From Chloroflexota bacterium (GTDB lineage: Bacteria; Chloroflexota; Ktedonobacteria; Ktedonobacterales; Ktedonobacteraceae): a DNA stretch of 10,588 nucleotides. Of the stretch, positions 6,344 to 10,588 are shown piece by piece. The stretch's first letter is position 1. Each line of letters begins with the position of its first letter. A program made the position numbers and the translations under genes. The notes under the pieces are model-generated. The model did not search any database and was not told the origin of the DNA. It worked only from the letters and a program-made list of their open reading frames with translations. The stretch spans positions 1 to 10,588 of the forward strand of contig JAJZEJ010000499.1 of NCBI GenBank assembly GCA_021828635.1, written 5' to 3'.

Positions 6344-6371
6344 ACTCAACGGCTTCTTCGGAAGCCTGAGT
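6344..6371 (+). repeat. Left-end hairpin with TTCG loop
   Basis: GGCTTC (6351-6356) and GAAGCC (6361-6366) pair around a TTCG tetraloop, with an outer ACTCA/TGAGT stem (6344-6348 with 6367-6371) and a two-base bulge. Subterminal imperfect hairpins of this type are what Y1 transposases recognise at IS200/IS605 ends. In the RNA it would be the first stem of the omega RNA scaffold. It follows the stop of the 5823 gene but has no T tract, so a terminator role is less likely. Confidence 0.65.
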
Positions 6372-6572
6372 TCACCAGACTCGTTTCCAGCAATGGGAAC
6401 ACCGTTTGAAAGGTCAGGACACCTGCGGTTGACGCATCAGACCGCTGCTCTGTCACTGAGAGTTAAGCAGGCTTGGGGTAAGGGCCGGTGCTCTCAGCGT
6501 AAAAAGCCTTTTGAACCCTGTCGAGATGAAGTCGGATTCTCTTCGTGGTCACAGCGAAGAGATACGCATCAC

Positions 6573-6594
6573 CCGGCGCTTGCCGGAGTTTTTT
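6573..6594 (+). terminator. Terminator-like hairpin at the omega RNA 3' end, just before iscB
   Basis: CCGGC-GCTT-GCCGG (6573-6586) is followed by AG and six Ts (6589-6594). The iscB Shine-Dalgarno (AAAGGA, 6598-6603) and ATG (6613) come directly after. Partial termination here would release a discrete omega RNA while readthrough makes the iscB mRNA. It could also simply be the last stem of the RNA. Confidence 0.5.
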
Positions 6595-6612
6595 CCGAAA
6601 GGATTTTCTTGT

Positions 6613-7878
6613 ATGAACGTCGTGTATGTCCTTGCACCTGATAGAGTCCCATTGATGCCCTGTACACCAGTGATTGCCCGTCTGTTACTCAAAGAGGGAA
6701 AAGCCAAAGTGAGACGCAGAACACCATTTACCATCCAACTTCTGGCACAACCAGAGCATATCTACACACACCCTTTAACGCATGGTGTAGATACAGGGAG
6801 TGCAGTAGTGGGTTCAGCAGCGGCGGACGACCAGGGAAACGTTTTCTACCTTTCCGAAGTGGAACTGCGCAACGCTATCGCAACCACGATGAAAGAGCGA
6901 GCTTCAAAACGCCGTAGCCGCCGCAACCGCAAAACCAGATATCGTCCGGCACGCTGGCTCAATCGCAAAAATTCCATCAAGCAAGGACGTTTCTCCCCAA
7001 CCATGAGAAGCAAGATCGACGCTCATCTGCGCGAAATCTGCTTTGTCCAGTCGCTCTTGCCAATAAGCGCCATCATCCTAGAAACGGGAACCTTTGACCC
7101 TCATGCGCTCAAAAATCCTGAAGTGTTGCAACACAAGTGGCTCTACCAGAAGGGCATCAACTACGGTTTTGCCAATACCAAAGCCTATGTACTCACACGA
7201 GATGGCTACACCTGCCAGCAGTGCAAAGGGAAGTCGAAAGACAAGAGATTAGAAGTCCACCACCTTGTTTTTCGCAGCCAGAACGGGAGTGATGAGGAAG
7301 CGAATTTGCTCACGCTCTGCAAAACCTGTCATGATGGTCTCCATGCAGGAAGCATGACCCTCAAGAGATCGGGAAAGAAAAAAGAGGGGTTTCGCCATGC
7401 CACTCAGATGAACAGCATTCGCATCCAGTTGCTCAAACGCCTTGAGGCAGAGGAGACCTGGGGCTTTGTCACGAAAGAGCATCGGCACCTCTCAGGACTC
7501 CCCAAGACCCACGCCAACGACGCGGCAGTGATTGCCACGCGAGGAAAAACGCCACAGTTCCGTACCGCGCAGGTGATCCTGAAACAATGTATCCCTGATG
7601 GAGACTATCAGCAAACGAAGGGGCTTCGCAGTGAACAACGCATCAATACCGGCAAGATCAGGGGATTTCGCAAGTTTGACAAGGTACGCTACCAGGGCCA
7701 GGACTACTTTATCAAAGGAAGGATGTCTACCGGATATGCGATCTTGATGGATATGGACGGGAAAAAGGTTGATTTGAAACCCATTCCGAAGTTTGAGCAG
7801 ATGAGGAGAGTAAGCGCTCGTGCATCATGGAATATGAGTCAAAAGCCCATTCCAAGTTTCTTCTCCTCTACCACCTGA
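6613..7878 (+). CDS. iscB: IscB, RNA-guided DNA endonuclease (RuvC + HNH)
   Basis: A 421-residue protein; IscB proteins are usually about 400-500 residues. The ATG at 6613 is chosen because the protein then starts with the IscB PLMP domain (PLMP at residues 13-16, followed by ARLLLKEGKAKVRRRTPFTI); the frame also extends upstream into the RNA gene. Visible parts are RuvC-I GVDTGS (D60), an Arg-rich bridge helix (about 94-118), RuvC-II ILETGTFD (E157), an HNH domain at about 192-246 with zinc pairs C201/C204 and C236/C239, H216/H217, N231 and H240, RuvC-III KTHANDAAVIA (H300, D303), and a C-terminal beta-rich domain (KVRYQGQDYFIKGR). All expected catalytic residues are present, so double-strand cleavage guided by the upstream RNA is expected. 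IscB is the known ancestor group of Cas9. In the transposon it probably re-cuts emptied sites and so keeps the element. The 3' end overlaps tnpA by 52 bases. Confidence 0.93.
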   Translation: MNVVYVLAPDRVPLMPCTPVIARLLLKEGKAKVRRRTPFTIQLLAQPEHIYTHPLTHGVDTGSAVVGSAAADDQGNVFYLSEVELRNAIATTMKERASKRRSRRNRKTRYRPARWLNRKNSIKQGRFSPTMRSKIDAHLREICFVQSLLPISAIILETGTFDPHALKNPEVLQHKWLYQKGINYGFANTKAYVLTRDGYTCQQCKGKSKDKRLEVHHLVFRSQNGSDEEANLLTLCKTCHDGLHAGSMTLKRSGKKKEGFRHATQMNSIRIQLLKRLEAEETWGFVTKEHRHLSGLPKTHANDAAVIATRGKTPQFRTAQVILKQCIPDGDYQQTKGLRSEQRINTGKIRGFRKFDKVRYQGQDYFIKGRMSTGYAILMDMDGKKVDLKPIPKFEQMRRVSARASWNMSQKPIPSFFSSTT

Positions 7879-8222
7879 TTTTTGTGTGCAAGTACCGCAA
7901 AAAGCTTTTGATACGCTATGGGGATGAGACAAAAAGGATATTCGAGGACATTGCGACACGATCAGATTTTTCTTTTGAGGCGGTGGAAGTGGACCAGGAT
8001 CATATTCACTGTCTGGTGAAAAGCGAACCTCGCCTCTCACCTCTGGCTAGTGTGCGTCGATTGAAACAAGAATCGACTATTCGACTCTGGAGGGTCCATG
8101 AGAGAGAACTGCAAAGACATTTCTGGAAGGAAAGAACATTCTGGAGTGATGGCTATTTCTGCTGCACCATTGGAAATGCGAGTCAGGAAACCATCCGTCA
8201 GTACATTGAAAACCAGGGGTGA
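7827..8222 (+). CDS. tnpA: IS200/IS605-family HUH (Y1) transposase TnpA
   Basis: A 131-residue protein, close to the usual 130-155 for this family. It has the N-terminal strand YHLIFVCKYRKKLL (15-28), the HUH metal-binding motif DQDHIHCLV (H59, H61), the WSDGYFCCTIG segment (about 106-116), and the catalytic tyrosine in ETIRQYIENQ (Y126). All residues needed for single-strand cleavage and joining are present, so the enzyme looks active. It would excise the element as a single-stranded circle and insert it next to a short target sequence. The ATG at 7827 lies inside the 3' end of iscB in another frame and has only a distant GAGGAG, so translation is probably coupled to iscB. Product length and intact motifs argue against decay. 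Confidence 0.93.
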   Translation: MEYESKAHSKFLLLYHLIFVCKYRKKLLIRYGDETKRIFEDIATRSDFSFEAVEVDQDHIHCLVKSEPRLSPLASVRRLKQESTIRLWRVHERELQRHFWKERTFWSDGYFCCTIGNASQETIRQYIENQG

Positions 8223-8225
8223 GTT

Positions 8226-8272
8226 GCGGCAATTCATCCCCGAAGCTGAAGACATCGGCGTTTTCTTGCCGC
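8226..8272 (+). repeat. Right-end hairpin of the IS element
   Basis: GCGGCAA (8226-8232) pairs with TTGCCGC (8266-8272). The intervening text (TTCATCCCC...TTTTC) has the look of right ends of many IS200/IS605 elements. It starts four bases after the tnpA stop. The cleavage site is expected within about 20 bases downstream. Confidence 0.7.
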
Positions 8273-8289
8273 CATTCTATAAAGGATAG

Positions 8290-8551
8290 GTTTCCTTGAA
8301 CACTAATTAGCGTAAGTCACATAAGTACGGGAGGTTTGAAGGATATGGTAAGCAACGTGGGCGCGGGGACCGACCGGCAATGCTATCAACAAGATACAGG
8401 GTAGAAGAGTGAAAAATCAGCTTTCAATAGAGGGGTATTGATTAACTTATTTCTATGAAAGCTGTTTCTAGTAGGATTAGGTTGAAAATATATATTTTAT
8501 ATTATTAGACTATAACAGTGTATAACTATTTAGAAAGGTAGGAAGCAACTG
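8290..8551 (+). other. Intergenic region with hairpin and AT-rich leader of the 8552 gene
   Basis: No convincing gene; the longest reading here, from ATG 8345, is 19 codons. An imperfect inverted repeat, AGCTTTCAATAGA (8419-8431) with TCTATGAAAGCT (8452-8463), has one bulged base and a 20-base loop. From about 8480 to 8535 the DNA becomes very AT-rich, and the promoter call falls there. Confidence 0.5.
8482..8511 (+). promoter_or_regulatory. Possible promoter for the 8552 gene
   Basis: TTGAAA (8482-8487) is five of six to the -35 consensus and TAGACT (8506-8511) four of six to the -10, with an 18-base AT-rich spacer. In such an AT-rich stretch several alternative boxes exist, so the exact choice is weak. 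Confidence 0.3.
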
Positions 8552-9124
8552 ATGACAACTCAGTTTACCACACTTTCTGTATCAGATCGTGAAAGCGTGC
8601 GTTATGAGGCACTTCAAAGAGTATTCTGGAGTCATTCTCCTTACGATTCTCTTCATACCTTTGCACTTGTAGAAATTCCTCTTCCTATAAGGTTTAAGAA
8701 GAATCACGGGTATGATGCAGCGTTTTGGGTTTATATGGATGGATGGACTCAATATATGTATACTCATCGTTCAACAGAATGGGACTGTACACAGCCTCGT
8801 TTCCTTGATCCTTCTCTTCTGGTATCAAAAGATGAAGATGCGCTCGTTGTCTTGGCGGCAGCACATGTGTTACTAGCGCAAAATGCTGATCGTTTTCTTC
8901 CCTGGCCGTGCAAAGTGCAGCGCCTTGTAGAAACAGTGCACGAGGATATCATGTATATAGTACCAGGAAAACTCCCGCTTCCTTATAGAGTGACATTGAC
9001 TCGTTGGAATGTAGTGTTAGGGGAATGTACTTGTATTATTGAACGATCTCGGTATCAGCATGAAGATGTTTGGTATAAGGGATTATGTTATGAAGGGAAA
9101 AAAGATTACTGGTGCTACCAGTAG
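8552..9124 (+). CDS. Unrecognised 190-residue protein, AT-richer gene
   Basis: ATG at 8552 with AGGAAG at 8540-8545. The product is aromatic-rich and probably globular: HTFALVEIPLPIRFKKNHGY, then YMDGWTQYMYTHRSTEWD, a helical segment DALVVLAAAHVLLAQNADRF, and a C-terminal beta-type part with several Cys (GECTCIIERSRYQ, YKGLCYEGKKDYWCYQ). The helical segment is not long or hydrophobic enough to call a membrane anchor. Base composition is lower in GC than the IS element or the left half, which suggests a different origin. A 41-residue ORF with its own Shine-Dalgarno begins 15 bases after its stop. No family recognised. Confidence 0.6.
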   Translation: MTTQFTTLSVSDRESVRYEALQRVFWSHSPYDSLHTFALVEIPLPIRFKKNHGYDAAFWVYMDGWTQYMYTHRSTEWDCTQPRFLDPSLLVSKDEDALVVLAAAHVLLAQNADRFLPWPCKVQRLVETVHEDIMYIVPGKLPLPYRVTLTRWNVVLGECTCIIERSRYQHEDVWYKGLCYEGKKDYWCYQ

Positions 9125-9139
9125 GGAGGGGAATTACTT

Positions 9140-9265
9140 GTGAGTGGCTTTGCCCAACCAGGCGGAGCGGTAGAAATAAATCTAAAGATTGCAAAGAGAA
9201 ACCTACTTTCTCTTCTTGAGGAAAAAATTGACAAGCAGCTAGAGGTAGGGCTAGGATCACTGTAA
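9140..9265 (+). CDS. Small 41-residue ORF after the 8552 gene
   Basis: GTG at 9140 is preceded by a strong Shine-Dalgarno, GGAGGGG at 9124-9130, with nine bases of spacing. The product starts MSGFAQPGGAVEINLKIAKR and continues as an amphipathic Leu/Glu/Lys helix (NLLSLLEEKIDKQLEVG) to TAA at 9263-9265. Its closeness to the 8552 stop suggests co-transcription. Another frame is open from 9232 through to the 9409 gene. One lost frameshift could therefore have split a longer gene with a Pro/Ser/Gln-rich linker, but the strong terminator-like hairpin in between argues against that. Confidence 0.45.
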   Translation: MSGFAQPGGAVEINLKIAKRNLLSLLEEKIDKQLEVGLGSL

Positions 9266-9355
9266 AAACCTCTCTTAAAGCAATAGTTGACGGCCCTGTT
9301 CGAGAGGCCACGGACGCGGCGTCACCTTCCCCACACAATGAAACACAACCAAACC

Positions 9356-9394
9356 AAGAACCTTCCTGCTCGTCTGAGCAGGAGGGTTCTTTTG
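9356..9394 (+). terminator. Strong terminator-like hairpin in the leader of the 9409 gene
   Basis: The arms at 9356-9371 and 9376-9391 pair over sixteen positions (core CCTTCCTGCTC with GAGCAGGAGGG, one G-U) around a GTCT loop, and the T-rich TTTTGTCTTTT follows. A Shine-Dalgarno-like GGAAAGG is at 9401-9407. The same terminator-then-gene layout occurs at 345, 1868 and 6573. Confidence 0.75.
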
Positions 9395-9408
9395 TCTTTT
9401 GGAAAGGT

Positions 9409-9903
9409 TTGCCTGATGACATTGCACCCTCAAAAAATATTCTTTCTGTCGAACAGTACCTTCTTTCCTCACTCATTGGGCTCCACATGGGAGCAAGGTG
9501 GGGACATTGCTACGAAAATGCCTATCCCATGTTCTTTGCCATTCCAGCCCTCTTCGAGCCACATGGCCTGTTCATCGAAGGCTGGATCACATTTGTCTCC
9601 GCTGATCAGATCGTGGTTATGGAGCATGGCTGGTGTGTAAGCACTCAGGGTCAGATCATTGACCCAACCATCGTTCTGGCCGTCGCACCTGGGCAGCCTG
9701 TCTTCTCCTTTCCTGGCGTCCTGCGTGGAAAAGCGGAGTTGGAGAGACTGGAAAACGAACTCTTTCCACATGTGCGTTTTTCCGAGTATGGAGACGATGG
9801 CATGCTGCATCCAGACTATCGTGCAGCCTACCAAGCAGCACATCAGCAAGCCAGATCGTTGATGATGGCGGGCAAAACGGTGCTGGAAGTCAAAGCCATC
9901 TGA
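9409..9903 (+). CDS. Possible Cys-His-Asp protein (transglutaminase/papain-like), 164 residues
   Basis: The sequence has GHCYENAYPMFF (C34, N37), EGWITF (57-62), VVMEHGWCV (H73) and GQIIDPTIVL (D85). A Cys followed at a fold-typical distance by HxW and then an IDPT strand is the pattern of small transglutaminase- or papain-like domains, so a protease, amidase or acyl-transfer role is possible. This is a motif-level inference, not a family match. The start is uncertain. TTG at 9409 is the first possible start in the open frame (open since 9232), but the GGAAAGG at 9401-9407 is too close to it. ATG 9416 is better spaced but is in a different frame, and ATG 9487 would leave the Cys eight residues from the N terminus. 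The C-terminal third is helical (ELERLENELF, YRAAYQAAHQQARSL) and soluble. Confidence 0.6.
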   Translation: MPDDIAPSKNILSVEQYLLSSLIGLHMGARWGHCYENAYPMFFAIPALFEPHGLFIEGWITFVSADQIVVMEHGWCVSTQGQIIDPTIVLAVAPGQPVFSFPGVLRGKAELERLENELFPHVRFSEYGDDGMLHPDYRAAYQAAHQQARSLMMAGKTVLEVKAI

Positions 9904-9968
9904 GACCATCGGGAAGCTATCATGGCACGCATGCCATACACGCCCCTTTGAAGGATGTCCTACGGTCG

Positions 9969-10002
9969 GGCAAGAGCAGCGAACCATCTCGTTGCTCTTG
10001 CC
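9969..10002. repeat. 14-pair inverted repeat with GCTCTTGCC core
   Basis: GGCAAGAGCAGCGA (9969-9982) pairs with TCGTTGCTCTTGCC (9989-10002), all fourteen positions with one G-U, around a six-base loop. CTCTTGCC also occurs at 1043-1050 and 5725-5732, each in a gene leader. Confidence 0.65.
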
Positions 10003-10020
10003 AGGCTGTTCGCCATCCTC

Positions 10021-10065
10021 TCCTGCTCTTAATTGCCACGTCCGCTCACCCTCTAAGAGCAAGGA
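10021..10065 (+). repeat. Leader-type hairpin without a following gene
   Basis: TCCTGCTCTTA (10021-10031) pairs with TAAGAGCAAGGA (10054-10065), eleven pairs with one bulged A. AGCAAGGAGG (10058-10067) is identical to 1069-1078 in the leader of the 1108 gene. A T-rich stretch follows, but no rightward gene does. Confidence 0.5.
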
Positions 10066-10091
10066 GGTCGCAGCCTTTCTTTTTCGTTATG

Positions 10092-10114
10092 ATGCATCTA
10101 TTAGATGCATTTTT
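10092..10114 (+). terminator. Palindromic terminator
   Basis: ATGCATCT (10092-10099) pairs with AGATGCAT (10103-10110) around ATT, and the T run continues to 10114. The T tract suits rightward transcription, so it would stop transcripts from the 9409 side before they run antisense into the recombinase. Confidence 0.55.
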
Positions 10115-10159
10115 ATCAGCGCCCATGACGATTCAGCAGAGAACGGTCGATAGGTTGCT

Positions 10160-10588
10160 TCATCCAGAGGGCGTGCTGTCGTGTTCCGTAATGATCACAC
10201 CCTCATTGGCAATGCCAACATGTTTGGCATACTTGAGGACCATTGTCGGTGACTTCCAGCCGCCGCCGGACTGCACACGATCAATGGGGGTTCCGTTACC
10301 AAGTGCATCATAGGTCCAGAAGTGGCGGAGATCATGGGGACTCAGGTGATCCATGCCCAGCTGCTCACCGAGTACCCGCACACGATCATAGAGACCATAA
10401 CGCGTGATGCGCTGGCCTCGATAGCCCACAAAGAGCGGCCCACGCGTGCGGCCCAGCATGGCAAGGTCGGCCAGATAGGCTTCGGCAGTGAGCAGAGTAT
10501 GGTGTTTGAGCTTATGGTTCTCCGTCTCATCGGTTTTCTGGCGATAGAAGGTCATGGTTCCTTCCGCCAGATTGACGTGTTCGATATT
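10160..10588 (-). CDS. Tyrosine recombinase/integrase, C-terminal catalytic part, cut by window edge
   Basis: On the minus strand the frame ends at 10160 and stays open to the window edge (143 codons), so the N terminus with the core-binding domain and the first catalytic Arg is outside. An internal ATG at 10555 would be too late, since the residues before it (NIEHVNLAEGT) still fit the recombinase fold. Counting from that Met, visible catalytic elements are a Lys in YRQKTDE (7), SPHDLRHFW (H74, R77), GGWKSP (W100 in the His/Trp position) and VLKYAKH (Y109, the nucleophile). These enzymes cut and rejoin DNA at specific sites, integrating or excising phages, plasmids and genomic islands, or resolving dimers. 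Its presence at the edge of an accessory block with prophage-type genes fits an integrated element, but it could be one of many solitary recombinases in such genomes. Confidence 0.85.
   Translation of the reverse strand, partial: NIEHVNLAEGTMTFYRQKTDETENHKLKHHTLLTAEAYLADLAMLGRTRGPLFVGYRGQRITRYGLYDRVRVLGEQLGMDHLSPHDLRHFWTYDALGNGTPIDRVQSGGGWKSPTMVLKYAKHVGIANEGVIITEHDSTPSG

Larger units (their letters stand above)
6341..6612 (+). ncRNA. Predicted omega RNA (OMEGA guide RNA scaffold) of IscB
   Basis: IscB nucleases use a large RNA encoded directly upstream, with the guide at its 5' end taken from the element's flank. This 270-base segment is in that place and is rich in stems: 6344-6371; GTTTCC/GGGAAC (6383-6388 with 6395-6400); GCGGT/ACCGC (6425-6429 with 6441-6445); CTGAGAG/CTCTCAG (6456-6462 with 6491-6497); AGGCTT/AAGCCT (6469-6474 with 6504-6509); TCTCTTCG/CGAAGAGA (6538-6545 with 6555-6562); CCGGC/GCCGG (6573-6577 with 6582-6586). 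The 6456 and 6469 pairings interleave as a pseudoknot, and pseudoknots are known in omega RNAs. Exact 5' and 3' ends are not determined. The guide itself would lie just left of 6341. Confidence 0.7.
6341..8285 (+). mobile_element. ISC-type IS200/IS605-family element: omega RNA, iscB, tnpA
   Basis: The parts are, in order, a left-end hairpin (6344-6371), a 270-base structured non-coding segment, an intact iscB, an overlapping intact tnpA and a right-end hairpin (8226-8272). This is the gene content known for autonomous ISC elements of the IS200/IS605 superfamily, which move as single-stranded DNA and leave no target duplication or terminal inverted repeats. The ends are placed by the hairpins and are uncertain by perhaps 20 bases each. 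The Y1 transposase cleaves a short distance from its hairpins at a tetra- or pentanucleotide I could not identify with confidence. Confidence 0.75.
9904..10159. other. Gene-free hairpin block between convergent genes
   Basis: No ORF of note; the short ATG frame at about 9923 has nine codons. It contains ATGGCA/TGCCAT near 9921-9938, a fourteen-pair hairpin at 9969-10002, an eleven-pair bulged hairpin at 10021-10065 followed by a T-rich stretch (10076-10084), and a palindromic terminator at 10092-10114. The hairpins at 9969 and 10021 share the GCTCTT core with leaders elsewhere in the window. The block separates rightward genes from the leftward recombinase and is a reasonable place for an element border or attachment site, though I see no clear core site. 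Confidence 0.5.

Noticed and set aside
6511..6612. Upstream extension of iscB by 34 codons
   Set aside because: IscB proteins start just before the PLMP domain, and the extension translates omega RNA stems. ATG 6613 with AAAGGA is the better start.
6393..6641. 82-codon ORF within the omega RNA segment
   Set aside because: It lies across the structured RNA and the iscB start, has biased composition and resembles no protein.
9287..9640. 117-codon ORF overlapping the 9409 gene
   Set aside because: It is a shadow frame of the C-H-D protein and crosses the terminator; its composition is not protein-like.
9948..10313. 121-codon plus-strand ORF over the hairpin block and recombinase
   Set aside because: Its second half is antisense to the recombinase catalytic domain and its first half translates hairpins.
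1..10588. CRISPR array, tRNA or rRNA genes
   Set aside because: No regularly spaced repeats with unique spacers and no tRNA or rRNA signatures were seen on either strand. The only tandem repeat is the coding nine-base unit at 4282.

Overview
The window looks like an accessory, mobile-element-rich stretch of a bacterial chromosome or plasmid. The best guess for the host is a Ktedonobacteria-type member of the Chloroflexota. That rests on moderate GC, many lineage-restricted small proteins, and an IscB element of the kind known to be abundant in Ktedonobacter racemifer. This is an inference from style and from knowledge of IscB distribution; no housekeeping gene is present to confirm it. All genes point rightward except a tyrosine recombinase entering from the right edge.

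Layout. 1-300 is the tail of an unrecognised protein. 407-1007 is an unrecognised gene broken by a one-base frameshift. 1108-1694 holds two overlapping small cysteine-containing proteins. 1936-2913 and 3032-3541 are unrecognised proteins. 3529-4242 keeps the C-terminal half of a phage-type DNA cytosine-5 methyltransferase, without its SAM-binding and PCQ motifs. 4258-5604 looks like a three-gene run: a prophage-type protein with a Gly-Pro-Gln repeat, an unrecognised 245-residue protein, and a 41-residue ORF coupled by an ATGA overlap. 5614-6341 has a promoter-like site with an inverted repeat, a structured leader and an acidic protein.

About 6341-8285 is a complete-looking IS200/IS605-family (ISC-type) element. 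It has a left-end hairpin, an omega-RNA-like non-coding segment, an IscB nuclease with all RuvC and HNH residues visible, an overlapping HUH/Y1 transposase (TnpA) and a right-end hairpin. By the known OMEGA mechanism, the guide would come from the DNA just left of the element, which here is the last codons of the 5823-6341 gene. 8552-9265 is an AT-richer gene plus a 41-residue ORF. 9409-9903 is a possible Cys-His-Asp (transglutaminase/papain-like) protein. 9904-10159 is a gene-free block of hairpins and a terminator, followed by the recombinase on the minus strand.

The most unusual structure outside the IscB element is a recurring 5' leader design. Strong hairpins, several with T tracts, sit immediately before the Shine-Dalgarno and start codon of several genes (407, 1108, 1936, 9409 and iscB itself), leaving no room for a promoter in between. 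Several share short sequence cores. This suggests conditional termination, or insulation of gene cassettes on a mobile element.
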